From positions 1 through 41,238 of the forward strand of contig JAGWTZ010000024.1 of assembly GCA_028868695.1 (NCBI GenBank): DNA of 41,238 nt, written 5' to 3'. A model generated the notes under the pieces. It ran no database searches. It was given only the letters and a program-made list of their open reading frames with translations, and was not told the DNA's origin. The translations under genes were made by a program, and so were the position numbers. This document shows, in pieces, positions 16,850 through 24,596 of the stretch (the first letter of the stretch is position 1; each line of letters starts with the position of its first letter). Source of the DNA: Alphaproteobacteria bacterium. Lineage in GTDB: Bacteria; Pseudomonadota; Alphaproteobacteria; Rhizobiales; Aestuariivirgaceae.

Positions 16850-17824
16850 ATGCCCAAGCTTTCAATCTCCGCCCAGTCTTTCCCCATTGCCGGCACCTTC
16901 ACCATTTCGCGCGGATCGAAAACCGCGGCGGATGTCATTCTGGTGGAGCTGGAGCAGGATGGGCTGAAGGGCAAGGGCGAGGCCGTGCCCTATGCGCGCT
17001 ATGATGAAACCGTGCCGCAATGCCTGGCCGCGCTGGAAGCCGCGCGGCCCGCGATCGAACGCGGGCAGTTGGACGCCAGCGCCTTGGCCCTGCCCAAGGC
17101 GGCGCAGAACGCGCTGGATTGCGCCGCCTGGGATTTGCGCGCCAAGCAAGGCGGCAAGCCCGCCTGGGCCCTTGCTGGCCTGGCCGCGCCGGTGCCGCAG
17201 GTCACCGCCTACACCATCAGCCTTGATGCGCCTGAGGCCATGGCCGCCGCTGCCGCCAAGGCCGCCCACATGCCCTTGCTGAAATTGAAGCTGGGCCGCG
17301 AGGGTGATGAACAGCGCCTCGCCGCCATTCGCGCCGCAGTGCCGCGCTCAAGGTTGATCGTTGATGCCAATGAAGGCTGGCGCGACAATGTGCTGGAAGT
17401 GATGCTGGCCGCCTGCCGCCTGCATGGCGTTGAACTGGTGGAACAGCCCTTGCCCGCCGGCGACGATGAGGCGCTGCGCCACACCCGCCATGATGTGCTG
17501 ATCTGCGCTGATGAAAGCGCCCATGACGCGCAATCCCTCGCCGCCTTGCGCGGCAAATATGACGCCGTGAACATCAAGCTCGACAAGACCGGCGGCCTCA
17601 CCGGCGCGCTGGCCATGGCGCGCGAAGCCAGGGCACAGCACTTCAAGATCATGGTGGGCTGCATGCTGGCCACGTCATTGGCCATGGCCCCGGCCTTCCT
17701 TGTGGCGCAACTGGCGGATTATGTGGACCTTGATGGCCCGCTGCTGCTGGCCAGGGACCGCAGCCCCGCCATTGCCTATCAGAACGGCCTCATGTCGCCG
17801 CCGCGAAGCGCACTCTGGGGCTGA
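16850..17824 (+). CDS. dgcA: Dipeptide epimerase (L-Ala-D/L-Glu epimerase), enolase superfamily
   Basis: It probably epimerises L-Ala-D-Glu from murein turnover to L-Ala-L-Glu so that it can be degraded. The 324-residue product shows the muconate-lactonising subgroup layout: an N-terminal capping domain (1-120), the K-x-K acid/base pair in LLKLKLG (about 143-149), metal ligands in DANEGW (about 170), EQPLPAG (about 196) and ADESAH (about 218), the second catalytic lysine in NIKLDKTGG (about 241), and the C-terminal VDLDGPLLL. ATG 16850 directly precedes a natural MPKLSIS start. Its last 35 nt overlap, tail to tail, with the MFS gene. The family also contains epimerases for other dipeptides, so the substrate is the likely rather than the proven one. 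Confidence 0.85.
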   Translation: MPKLSISAQSFPIAGTFTISRGSKTAADVILVELEQDGLKGKGEAVPYARYDETVPQCLAALEAARPAIERGQLDASALALPKAAQNALDCAAWDLRAKQGGKPAWALAGLAAPVPQVTAYTISLDAPEAMAAAAAKAAHMPLLKLKLGREGDEQRLAAIRAAVPRSRLIVDANEGWRDNVLEVMLAACRLHGVELVEQPLPAGDDEALRHTRHDVLICADESAHDAQSLAALRGKYDAVNIKLDKTGGLTGALAMAREARAQHFKIMVGCMLATSLAMAPAFLVAQLADYVDLDGPLLLARDRSPAIAYQNGLMSPPRSALWG

Positions 17825-18974
17825 GCTTCACGAGATTGTAGAGCGCAACGCCCAGGCCAAGCGCGGCCAGCCCCGCCGTGAACAGGAAGGTGAGGCCGCC
17901 GAAGCGCGCATAGAGCGGGCCTGAAACATAGCTCACCGAAGACAGCATCAACCCGCCCGCTATGGCGGTGTAAAGCCCTTGCGCCGTGTTGCGCAGCTTC
18001 GGCGGCACATGCAGCCGGATGAAATGCATCAGCGACAAATGCGCCGTTGCAAACGAGATGGCGTGCAGAAGCTGCAGTGCGAAGATCACATAGAAATTGG
18101 TGGCAACACTCATGCCCGCCCAACGCATGGTGGCACCGAACAGGCCGATGCACAGCATGCGCTCCACCCCGACGCTTCTCAGCACCCGGTTGGAAAAGAA
18201 GAAAAGGGTGACTTCACCAATGATCGCCGCCGCCCACAGCACGCCGATGTCGAAGGTGTTGAAGCCCAGCGTTGTCCAATGCAGTGCGCTGATGCTGTAA
18301 AGCACGCCATGGCTGCAATTGGCCAGGCTGGCCGCCAGCAGGAACACGGTGAAGCGCGAGGCAAACAGGAATTTCAGCGCGTCGCCCAGATCCAGTGCCG
18401 AAGTGTGGCGCGGGTTGGGGGCGTGCGGCGGCTCCGGCGGCAGGATATAGGTGGCAAGAACCGTGACGCCTTGCGCGGCGGTGATCAGGTACATCGTCGC
18501 CCCCGCCGGCAGCAGCGTGAGCATTGCGCCTGAAACCACGCTGCCCGCCAGAAAGCTGAGCGAGGCCCAAAGCCTCAGCCGGCCATAATCAAGGCCCAGG
18601 CGGCTGGCGCTATCCACGCTGAAGCCTTCAATCAGCGGAAACACCGGCGCAAACAGCAGTGCCGCCGCCATGCCAACCCCCATGATCAAGGGATAGGTCG
18701 TCATCAGGGACAGGGCACCGTAAGCCACAAACGCGCCAATGGCGCAGCCGCGCACCACCAGCGTGCGGTTGCCGCTATAGTCGGCAATTGTTGCAAACAG
18801 TGGCGCGCCAATCACCCGCACCAGCATGAGGGCGGCCACCACGGCGGAAATCTGCGGCACGCTGAGGCCGCGCGCGCCCAGCCACAATGGCAGGAACGGC
18901 AGCTGGATGCCGCTGCCGATCACCAGCAGGGCATAGCTCAACGAAAATCTAAAACCAAAGGCGCGGGCCGTCAT
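17790..18974 (-). CDS. MFS transporter (MFS_1-like, NupG/HsrA-type)
   Basis: A 394-residue polytopic inner-membrane protein with about 12 hydrophobic segments, starting FSLSYALLVIGSGIQLPFLPLWL (about 8-30). A loop 2-3 MFS-type motif appears as GAPLFATIADYSGNR (about 58-72), and the central charged loop follows EPPHAPNPRHTSALDLGD (about 190-207). It resembles the subfamily with 3-phenylpropionate/nucleoside-type permeases; the substrate cannot be inferred. The frame is open to 19034 but ATG 18974 (MTARAFGFRFS) begins right before the first helix. The 3' end overlaps dgcA by 35 nt in convergent orientation, so the two mRNAs are mutually antisense there. Confidence 0.82.
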   Translation of the reverse strand: MTARAFGFRFSLSYALLVIGSGIQLPFLPLWLGARGLSVPQISAVVAALMLVRVIGAPLFATIADYSGNRTLVVRGCAIGAFVAYGALSLMTTYPLIMGVGMAAALLFAPVFPLIEGFSVDSASRLGLDYGRLRLWASLSFLAGSVVSGAMLTLLPAGATMYLITAAQGVTVLATYILPPEPPHAPNPRHTSALDLGDALKFLFASRFTVFLLAASLANCSHGVLYSISALHWTTLGFNTFDIGVLWAAAIIGEVTLFFFSNRVLRSVGVERMLCIGLFGATMRWAGMSVATNFYVIFALQLLHAISFATAHLSLMHFIRLHVPPKLRNTAQGLYTAIAGGLMLSSVSYVSGPLYARFGGLTFLFTAGLAALGLGVALYNLVKLSPRVRFAAAT

Positions 18975-19172
18975 CGTCTCAAAGGGAGGGCGCCAGCGCC
19001 GCATGGCATGCCGCGGCGGGGCGCAGGGTGGCAAAAATCAGCAAAAATGGCGCAAATCAGGGGCTGCTTCGCGCCAGTGCAGCCAAGCTAAACGAAAGAT
19101 TCACCACTTTCCACGATAAAGGGCGCAAGTGGCATCTGTGTCTGATGCATGTCAGTTGCGTGGAGTTCTCGT

Positions 19173-20039
19173 ATGGTTCGCTTGGAACAGCCTTTCCCGG
19201 AATCGCTGGATGAAATTCTCGAGGCCGTGAAGGAAACGCCGCGCGGCCGCTGGTTCCTTGAGGGCTATGAGGCCCGCCTGCGCCAGAAAGACACCGGCAG
19301 GATCCTTGAATCCATCGCCAAGCTGGAAAATCACATTCAATCCCTGGGCCCCACCAATGCCGACACGGCGCTGGTGAAGCGCGCCCGCGAGGCCATTGCC
19401 ACGGCCCGCCGCTCGATTGCCGCCATCCCCGACAAGCCCGCAAGCCTCTCCGTGGAAGGCCAGATGTTCGCCAGGCTGGCCAGCCTTTCCAAGGATGCCT
19501 TCGGCAAGGACGCAGGCCTTGGCGCCGGGGTGGAAACCGCCCTCAAGCTGGTGGCCGATCTTGACCGCGAATTCTCCGGCCCTGCTTCGGCCCCGGCCCC
19601 GCTGGCCTTCGCCGCCGCCCCGGCACCTGCCAGTGCGCCTGAATTCTTCAAGCAGGACGAAGCGGTGTTTGAACCGGCCCCGGCCGTCAAGCCGCCAAGC
19701 CCGGCCCCCAAGCCCGAACCCGCCGCCGAAAACAGCACGCGGGGTGCCAAGCTGGTGATCAAGCGCGTGGCCCCGGCTGCTGCCGCGGAGGCGCCCGCCG
19801 CTGCCCCAACCTTGATGGAAACCATCGCCACCGAAGAAGCGCCAGCCCCGCAAGCGGCCATTGAACCCGCCCCTGCCCCGCTGGCTGTTGAGCCGCCCGC
19901 CTTGCAGCAAGCCGCACCTGCGCCGGAAGAAGCTGAAATTCCGCAAAGCCGCATCGTCATCATTCGCCGCAAGGCCGAAGACCTGACGGATGTGCCATTG
20001 CTGGGGCCAGAAAGCACCGAGCCCGCCAGCGCCGCCTGA
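19173..20039 (+). CDS. Uncharacterised Pro/Ala-rich protein with N-terminal RGRWFL motif
   Basis: A 288-residue protein I do not recognise by function. The N-terminal helical part (1-125) carries ETPRGRWFLEGYEARLRQKDT and ILESIAKLE, a pattern I associate with hypothetical proteins of alphaproteobacteria. A predicted helix pair containing VEGQMFARLASLSKDAFG (about 100) follows. From about 130 on it is a low-complexity Ala/Pro/Glu linker with two short strand-like islands, GAKLVIKRVAP (about 195) and SRIVIIRRKAEDL (about 260), that look like a repeated peptide. No signal peptide is seen. ATG 19173 has GGAG upstream; ATG 19149 is the alternative. A terminator follows at 20073. Confidence 0.7.
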   Translation: MVRLEQPFPESLDEILEAVKETPRGRWFLEGYEARLRQKDTGRILESIAKLENHIQSLGPTNADTALVKRAREAIATARRSIAAIPDKPASLSVEGQMFARLASLSKDAFGKDAGLGAGVETALKLVADLDREFSGPASAPAPLAFAAAPAPASAPEFFKQDEAVFEPAPAVKPPSPAPKPEPAAENSTRGAKLVIKRVAPAAAAEAPAAAPTLMETIATEEAPAPQAAIEPAPAPLAVEPPALQQAAPAPEEAEIPQSRIVIIRRKAEDLTDVPLLGPESTEPASAA

Positions 20040-20072
20040 CAACGCCGCACCAAAACTGAACTCCATCCCGCC

Positions 20073-20101
20073 ATGCCCGCGAAAGCGGGCATTGCCTTTT
20101 T
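20073..20101 (+). terminator. Intrinsic terminator (also resembles a REP palindrome)
   Basis: ATGCCCGC (20073-20080) pairs perfectly with GCGGGCAT (20085-20092) over a GAAA tetraloop and is followed by TGCCTTTTT. It lies 33 bp after the upstream stop codon. Confidence 0.8.
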
Positions 20102-20236
20102 GCGGCTGGCCAAACCTTGGCAGCTGGCGTGGCCTTGTTAAAAATTGCTACCCTGGGGCGCAACCCGCCCGCTGTCTTAAGGCCCCATTTACCTTGTTGG
20201 GACAGGGTGGTGTCAGGGACGAGGTTCGTTAATAAA

Positions 20237-21520
20237 GTGTTTCGCACATCCATCAGCCGCCGCCGGTTCATGCAGCTTGCCGCCACCCTGCCGCTTGGCC
20301 TGCCGGCCCGCGCCCTGGCGCAGGACCCTGCTTCGGTGGGCTCCATCACCTCGATTGCGCCGCGCATTGCCATGCAAGGCAAGCTCGCCACCAAGACTGA
20401 GATTCTCGCGGGCCAGGGCCAGGCACCCATGTTGACGCTGGGTTCGATGGAGGCGCTGAAGGGCGCCATCTCCATGTATGATGAGATCGTGGCGGGCGGC
20501 GGCTGGCCCGTCTTGCCGCCCGGCCGCTACGACAGCACCGCCAAGCCCGCAGCCCTCACCCTGCTGCGCCAGCGCCTCGTTCGCGAAGGCTATCTCGATT
20601 TCGACACGCTCACCTCGCCACAGGCGGGCCGCATGGACGCCGGCATGATCGCCGCCATCCGCTCCTTCCAATATAATCACGGCGCGCTGCCCACCGGAAA
20701 AGTGGATGAGCGCACGCGACAGGAAATGAACATCTCAGCCGAGGCGCGGCTCTATACCTTGCAGGAAAACCAGCCGCGCGTCATGGAACACATGCGCGAC
20801 CTTGGCCCGCGCTACATCGCCGTCAACATTCCCGGCGCGCAGCTTGAAACCGTCGAGCTTGGCCAGCTCTATTCGCGCCACAACGTGGTGGTGGGCAAGC
20901 TTGACCGCCCGACCCCTTCGCTGAAAAGCCGGGTGAGCGACATTCTCTTCAACCCGACCTGGAACTCACCGGCCTCCATCGTGCAGAAAGACATCATTCC
21001 CAAGATGATGGAAGACCCGGGCTATCTCCAGAAGATGAACATCCATGTGCTGGATGGTGTGAATGGACCGGAGATCGACCCCGCTTCCGTCAACTGGCAG
21101 CTGACCCCGCCGGACCGTTTTGTGTTTGTGCAGGATCCCGGCGACCACAACGCCCTGGGCACGGTGAAGATCAACTTCCCCAACAAGTTCATGGTCTACA
21201 TGCATGACACGCCGCACCGCGAGCTGTTCGCCACCAATGACCGCTGGGAAAGTTCGGGATGCGTGCGCGTTGACAAGGTGAAGCATCTGATTACCTGGGT
21301 GATGAACGGTCAGGACGGCTATGACGAAACCAACTTCGATCCGATCATCGCCACGCGCCAGCCGCAGCAGGTGAAGATCCACAACGCGCCGGATGTGCGC
21401 TTCATGTATCTCACCGCCTGGGCCACCGAAGATGGCCGCGTGAACTTCCGCCCCGATGTGTACAAGCTGGAGGGCAAGGGCTTCATCCTGGGCCAGCCGG
21501 AACCGCTGTTGGCGGGCTGA
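20237..21520 (+). CDS. Tat-exported L,D-transpeptidase (YkuD, YcbB-like)
   Basis: A periplasmic enzyme that forms 3-3 peptidoglycan crosslinks or attaches proteins to murein. A twin-arginine signal SRRRFMQLAATLPLGLPARALA lies at the N-terminus, a peptidoglycan-binding (PG_binding_1-like) segment AAIRSFQYNHGALPTGKVDERT is around 140-165, and the YkuD catalytic region has HDTPHRELF and SSGCVRV (about 323-345), with the nucleophilic Cys in SxGCVR. The frame is open to 20117; GTG 20237 was picked because it leaves a short Tat n-region, with GAGG 13 nt upstream, while GTG 20207 and 20210 remain possible. Polar-growing Hyphomicrobiales rely heavily on L,D-crosslinks, consistent with the GPR-like gene upstream. 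Confidence 0.88.
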   Translation: MFRTSISRRRFMQLAATLPLGLPARALAQDPASVGSITSIAPRIAMQGKLATKTEILAGQGQAPMLTLGSMEALKGAISMYDEIVAGGGWPVLPPGRYDSTAKPAALTLLRQRLVREGYLDFDTLTSPQAGRMDAGMIAAIRSFQYNHGALPTGKVDERTRQEMNISAEARLYTLQENQPRVMEHMRDLGPRYIAVNIPGAQLETVELGQLYSRHNVVVGKLDRPTPSLKSRVSDILFNPTWNSPASIVQKDIIPKMMEDPGYLQKMNIHVLDGVNGPEIDPASVNWQLTPPDRFVFVQDPGDHNALGTVKINFPNKFMVYMHDTPHRELFATNDRWESSGCVRVDKVKHLITWVMNGQDGYDETNFDPIIATRQPQQVKIHNAPDVRFMYLTAWATEDGRVNFRPDVYKLEGKGFILGQPEPLLAG

Positions 21521-21543
21521 ACCCTGGCCGCACAACCGCAAGG

Positions 21544-21557
21544 TTGACCCAAATCAA
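21544..21557. promoter_or_regulatory. FNR/FixK-like box upstream of ppk2
   Basis: TTGACCCAAATCAA fits the Crp/Fnr-family pattern TTGA-N6-TCAA (FNR consensus TTGAT-N4-ATCAA, one mismatch in the half-sites). It lies 70 bp before the ppk2 start and 36 bp before the PHO-like box. Function is inferred from the match only. Confidence 0.45.
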
Positions 21558-21592
21558 TGACAGGAAGGGAGGCGCGGCGGCAATTTCTCCCC

Positions 21593-21610
21593 TCGTCACA
21601 AAACTGTCAT
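21593..21610 (+). promoter_or_regulatory. PHO-like box upstream of ppk2
   Basis: TCGTCAC (21593-21599), AAAA, CTGTCAT (21604-21610): two 7-bp repeats in 11-bp register with an A-rich spacer, as in PhoB sites (CTGTCAT-N4-CTGTCAT). The second half is perfect; the first keeps the core GTCA. The site ends 16 bp before the ATG. Confidence 0.5.
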
Positions 21611-21626
21611 TTGGGGGAAGCCGTTC

Positions 21627-22601
21627 ATGTCCGACAAGCCATCACCAGAACCGCAGACGGCCCATGCTGCCACGGCCGTTGCCTCCGCTAAGCCAACTGC
21701 GCCGATACCAGCCGCCGAACATGCCAGGACCCCAAGCCAGCTGCGCCACGACCCCGAGGCCGTGCGCCACGCCTTTGAGACTGGCGAGTTCCCCTACAAG
21801 AACCGCCTGGGCACCAAGGCCTATGAAGAGGAGATGGAGGAGCTGAATGTCGAGCTTCTCAAGGCGCAAAGCTGGATCAAGGAATCGGGCGAGCGCGTGG
21901 TGGTGATCTTCGAGGGCCGCGACGCCGCAGGCAAGGGCGGCACCATCAAGCGCTTCATGGAGCATTTGAACCCGCGCGGCGCGCGCATCGTGGCGCTTGA
22001 AAAGCCTTCCGAGCGCGAGCGCGGCCAGTGGTATTTCCAGCGCTATATCTCGAACCTGCCCTCGGGTGGCGAAATGGTGTTCTTCGACCGCTCCTGGTAC
22101 AACCGCGCCGGGGTGGAGCGGGTGATGGGCTTCTGCACGCCCAATGAATATCTCGAATTCATGCGCCAGTGCCCGGAGATTGAGCGCATGCTGGTGCGCT
22201 CGGGCCTCCGCCTGCACAAATACTGGTTCTCGGTGACGCGCGAGGAACAGCTGCGCCGCTTCAATTCGCGCGAGCATGACCCGCTGAAGCAATGGAAGCT
22301 TTCGCCCATCGACAAGGCCTCGCTCGACAAGTGGGATCAATACACCGAGGCCAAGGAGGCGATGTTCTTCTACACCGACACCGCCGATGCTCCCTGGGTG
22401 ATCATCAAGTCCGACGACAAGAAGCGCGCCCGCATCAATTGCATGCGCCACTTCCTGTTCGATCTGCCCTACCCCAACAAGGACAAGAAGGTGGTGTTTG
22501 CGCCAGACCCGTTGATCGTTGGCGCCTCAAGCCATGTGATCGGCAGGGATGATGGCATCCTCGGCAAAACCCTGCGCCCGGGCAACGGCAAGCAGAAATA
22601 G
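21627..22601 (+). CDS. ppk2: Polyphosphate kinase 2
   Basis: It transfers phosphate between polyphosphate and nucleoside diphosphates, so it can regenerate ATP/GTP from stored polyphosphate. The 324-residue product has a disordered Pro/Ala-rich N-terminus (1-50), then the PPK2 core with Walker A GRDAAGKGG (97-105), a lid segment RGARIVALEKPSERE (117-131), and Walker B-type FFDRSWYNRAGVE (152-164). Single-domain length fits class I PPK2. GGGGGAAG precedes the ATG by 6 nt. The upstream region holds an FNR-like and a PHO-like box, suggesting response to low oxygen and low phosphate. Confidence 0.95.
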   Translation: MSDKPSPEPQTAHAATAVASAKPTAPIPAAEHARTPSQLRHDPEAVRHAFETGEFPYKNRLGTKAYEEEMEELNVELLKAQSWIKESGERVVVIFEGRDAAGKGGTIKRFMEHLNPRGARIVALEKPSERERGQWYFQRYISNLPSGGEMVFFDRSWYNRAGVERVMGFCTPNEYLEFMRQCPEIERMLVRSGLRLHKYWFSVTREEQLRRFNSREHDPLKQWKLSPIDKASLDKWDQYTEAKEAMFFYTDTADAPWVIIKSDDKKRARINCMRHFLFDLPYPNKDKKVVFAPDPLIVGASSHVIGRDDGILGKTLRPGNGKQK

Positions 22602-22644
22602 CGGAACCCCCTAATCCGCACGCATTCTGCTAACGTAAGTGGGC

Positions 22645-23511
22645 ATGATGCTGTTGCTGGCAATTCCTGGCCTGGCGCTGGTTGCGCTGGGCCTGCTCTA
22701 TCATTTCCTGGCGCTGGAAACATTCAACCTGCTTGTCCCCAAGGATGGTGAGGCGCGGCGCATTGCCAGCGGCATCGCCTATGGTGCCGGCCCTCGCCAG
22801 AAGCTGGACCTTTATGCCCCCCGCGCGCCAGAAACCGGCCCATGGCCCGTGGTGGTGTTCGTGCATGGCGGATCATGGAGCAGCGGCAACAAGAACGCCT
22901 ATGCCTTTGTCGGCCGCGCCTTGGCAGCGCAAGGCTTTTTGGCACTGGTGATTTCCTACCGCCTGCACCCCAGGCACCCTTACCCCGCTTTTGTGGAAGA
23001 CACCGCGCAGGCCTTGGCCTGGGCCACGCGCCATGCGGCGGAACATGGCGGAGACACCAGCGCCCTCTTTGCGCTGGGCCATTCCGCCGGGGCCTATAAT
23101 GTGGCGCAGGCTGTGCTCGACATGGCCCATTTCGAAAAACTGGGCATCGCCGCGCCGCCGCTCAGGGCCGTGGCCACCCTGGCCGGGCCGTTTGACTTTT
23201 TGCCGCTCGACAGCCCCATTTCCACTGAGGTTTTTGGCCGCGTGCCCAACCTGCCCGCCACACAGCCTATCAATCACGCGGGCAGCCATGCGCCGGAGTT
23301 TCTCATTCTTCATGGCGCGGCCGACACCACTTGCCTGCCGCGCAATTCCATAAGCCTGGATCAGTCCCTGCGCGAGGCGGGCGCGAAATCAACGTTGAAG
23401 ATTTATGATGGCATCGGCCATGCCGCCATCATGCTGGCCATGGCCAAGCCGCTGCGCCACATGGCGCCCACGCTGGAAGATGTGACCGGTTTTTTCCGCA
23501 GCCGCCTTTAG
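22645..23511 (+). CDS. Alpha/beta hydrolase (carboxylesterase/HSL-like)
   Basis: A 288-residue serine hydrolase with an N-terminal membrane segment (about 4-24), suggesting inner-membrane anchoring with the catalytic domain outside or peripheral. The oxyanion motif HGGSW appears at about 76 and the nucleophile elbow GHSAGAY at about 145, with an acid in HGAADTTCLP (about 225) and the catalytic His in DGIGHAA (about 256). This is the layout of the BD-FAE/arylformamidase-like esterases, but the substrate is unknown; kynurenine formamidase is not excluded, although kynU is far away. ATG 22645 was chosen, with AAGTGGG upstream; GTG 22639 is possible. The stop overlaps the convergent LacI gene by 4 nt. 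Confidence 0.82.
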   Translation: MMLLLAIPGLALVALGLLYHFLALETFNLLVPKDGEARRIASGIAYGAGPRQKLDLYAPRAPETGPWPVVVFVHGGSWSSGNKNAYAFVGRALAAQGFLALVISYRLHPRHPYPAFVEDTAQALAWATRHAAEHGGDTSALFALGHSAGAYNVAQAVLDMAHFEKLGIAAPPLRAVATLAGPFDFLPLDSPISTEVFGRVPNLPATQPINHAGSHAPEFLILHGAADTTCLPRNSISLDQSLREAGAKSTLKIYDGIGHAAIMLAMAKPLRHMAPTLEDVTGFFRSRL

Positions 23512-24533
23512 GGCAGATTGTCCCGCATGAAGATGTCGATACGGATGCGCTCTTGCGATTCAATCACCGGGGCATTGTCGGCCCGCGCCATCAGCACGCG
23601 TACGGCCGAGCGCACTTCGTGGCCGGGGTCCTGGTTGATGATCACATCAATGGTGCCGCGGATCAGCGCGCGGCGCGAGCCTTCCGTCACTTCATGGGCG
23701 ATGAACACAATGTGTTTGGCGCGCCCACCCACTTCCAGCGCCGCGGTGATGCCCGCCGTGCCGCCGCCCACGTTATAGATGCCCAGGAGATCAGGGTGCT
23801 CGCGCAACAGCTGCCGCGCCAGCTCTTCGCTGCGCTCGGTGTCATCGCGCGATTCCCGCACCGGCAACACGAGGAGATCGGGAAACTCATGCGCCATCAC
23901 CTGCTCAAAGCCGAACTGGCGCTCGATATGGTCGCGCAAGGCGAGCGAGCCTGCAAACAGCCCCACCTTGCCCTTGCGCCCCGAGAGGAAGCGGCCCATC
24001 AGGCCAGCCGCGGTGCGCCCGGCGGAGGAATTGTCGATGCCGGCATAATGCGTGCGCTTGGAGCCGGGCACGTCTGACACCAGCGTCACCACCGAAACGC
24101 CTTTGGCCACGAGTGCATTGATGCTTTCGCGCACGGCCGGATGATCCAGCGCGACCACGGCCACACCGTCAATGCCTTCTTCCAGCCCGTCCAGAACCTT
24201 GGCGAGCAGCGGGCCGTCAAACACGTCCACGCGCTTGACCATGATGGCCACGCGCTCGGCACCCATGCGCTTGGCGGCGGCTTCAACCTCGTCTGAAATG
24301 CGGTTCATGAACTCGCCCGCCGTGTTGGGCAGCACAAACCAGAAGCGGTATTCGCGGCCCCGCGCCAACCGGGCGGCAATCCGGTCCGGCTGGTAGTTCA
24401 GCTCGCGGATGGCGGATTCAACCCGCTCAATGGTGCGGGCCTTCACGCCGGGGCGTCGGTTCAGCACACGGTCAATGGTGGCTACAGAAACTCCGGCCTT
24501 TTGGGCCACGTCTTGAATGGTAATTTTTGCCAT
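23508..24533 (-). CDS. LacI-family transcriptional regulator
   Basis: A 341-residue repressor-type regulator. The N-terminal helix-turn-helix and hinge read ITIQDVAQKAGVSVATIDRVLN (4-25), then VESAIRELNYQPDRIAARLARG; a periplasmic-binding-protein-like ligand domain occupies about 62-341. It is divergent from hyuA with only 63 bp between the two starts, so it very probably controls the hyuA-hyuB-phyH operon and itself. The ligand domain (FWFVLPNTAGEFMNRI) is of the sugar-binding type, hinting that the inducer may be a polyol, sugar or derived amide rather than a simple hydantoin. Confidence 0.92.
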   Translation of the reverse strand: MAKITIQDVAQKAGVSVATIDRVLNRRPGVKARTIERVESAIRELNYQPDRIAARLARGREYRFWFVLPNTAGEFMNRISDEVEAAAKRMGAERVAIMVKRVDVFDGPLLAKVLDGLEEGIDGVAVVALDHPAVRESINALVAKGVSVVTLVSDVPGSKRTHYAGIDNSSAGRTAAGLMGRFLSGRKGKVGLFAGSLALRDHIERQFGFEQVMAHEFPDLLVLPVRESRDDTERSEELARQLLREHPDLLGIYNVGGGTAGITAALEVGGRAKHIVFIAHEVTEGSRRALIRGTIDVIINQDPGHEVRSAVRVLMARADNAPVIESQERIRIDIFMRDNLP

Positions 24534-24596
24534 AATGCTGTTGAAGCGAATCCATCAAGACTTGTCAAACGCCAATCATTCAGTCATCAACACCTC

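Noticed and set aside
24538-24560. LacI-type operator TTGA...TCAA between the LacI gene and hyuA
   Set aside because: Only the four outer bases pair; the inner bases are not palindromic, so I cannot support an operator although one is expected in this 63-bp gap.
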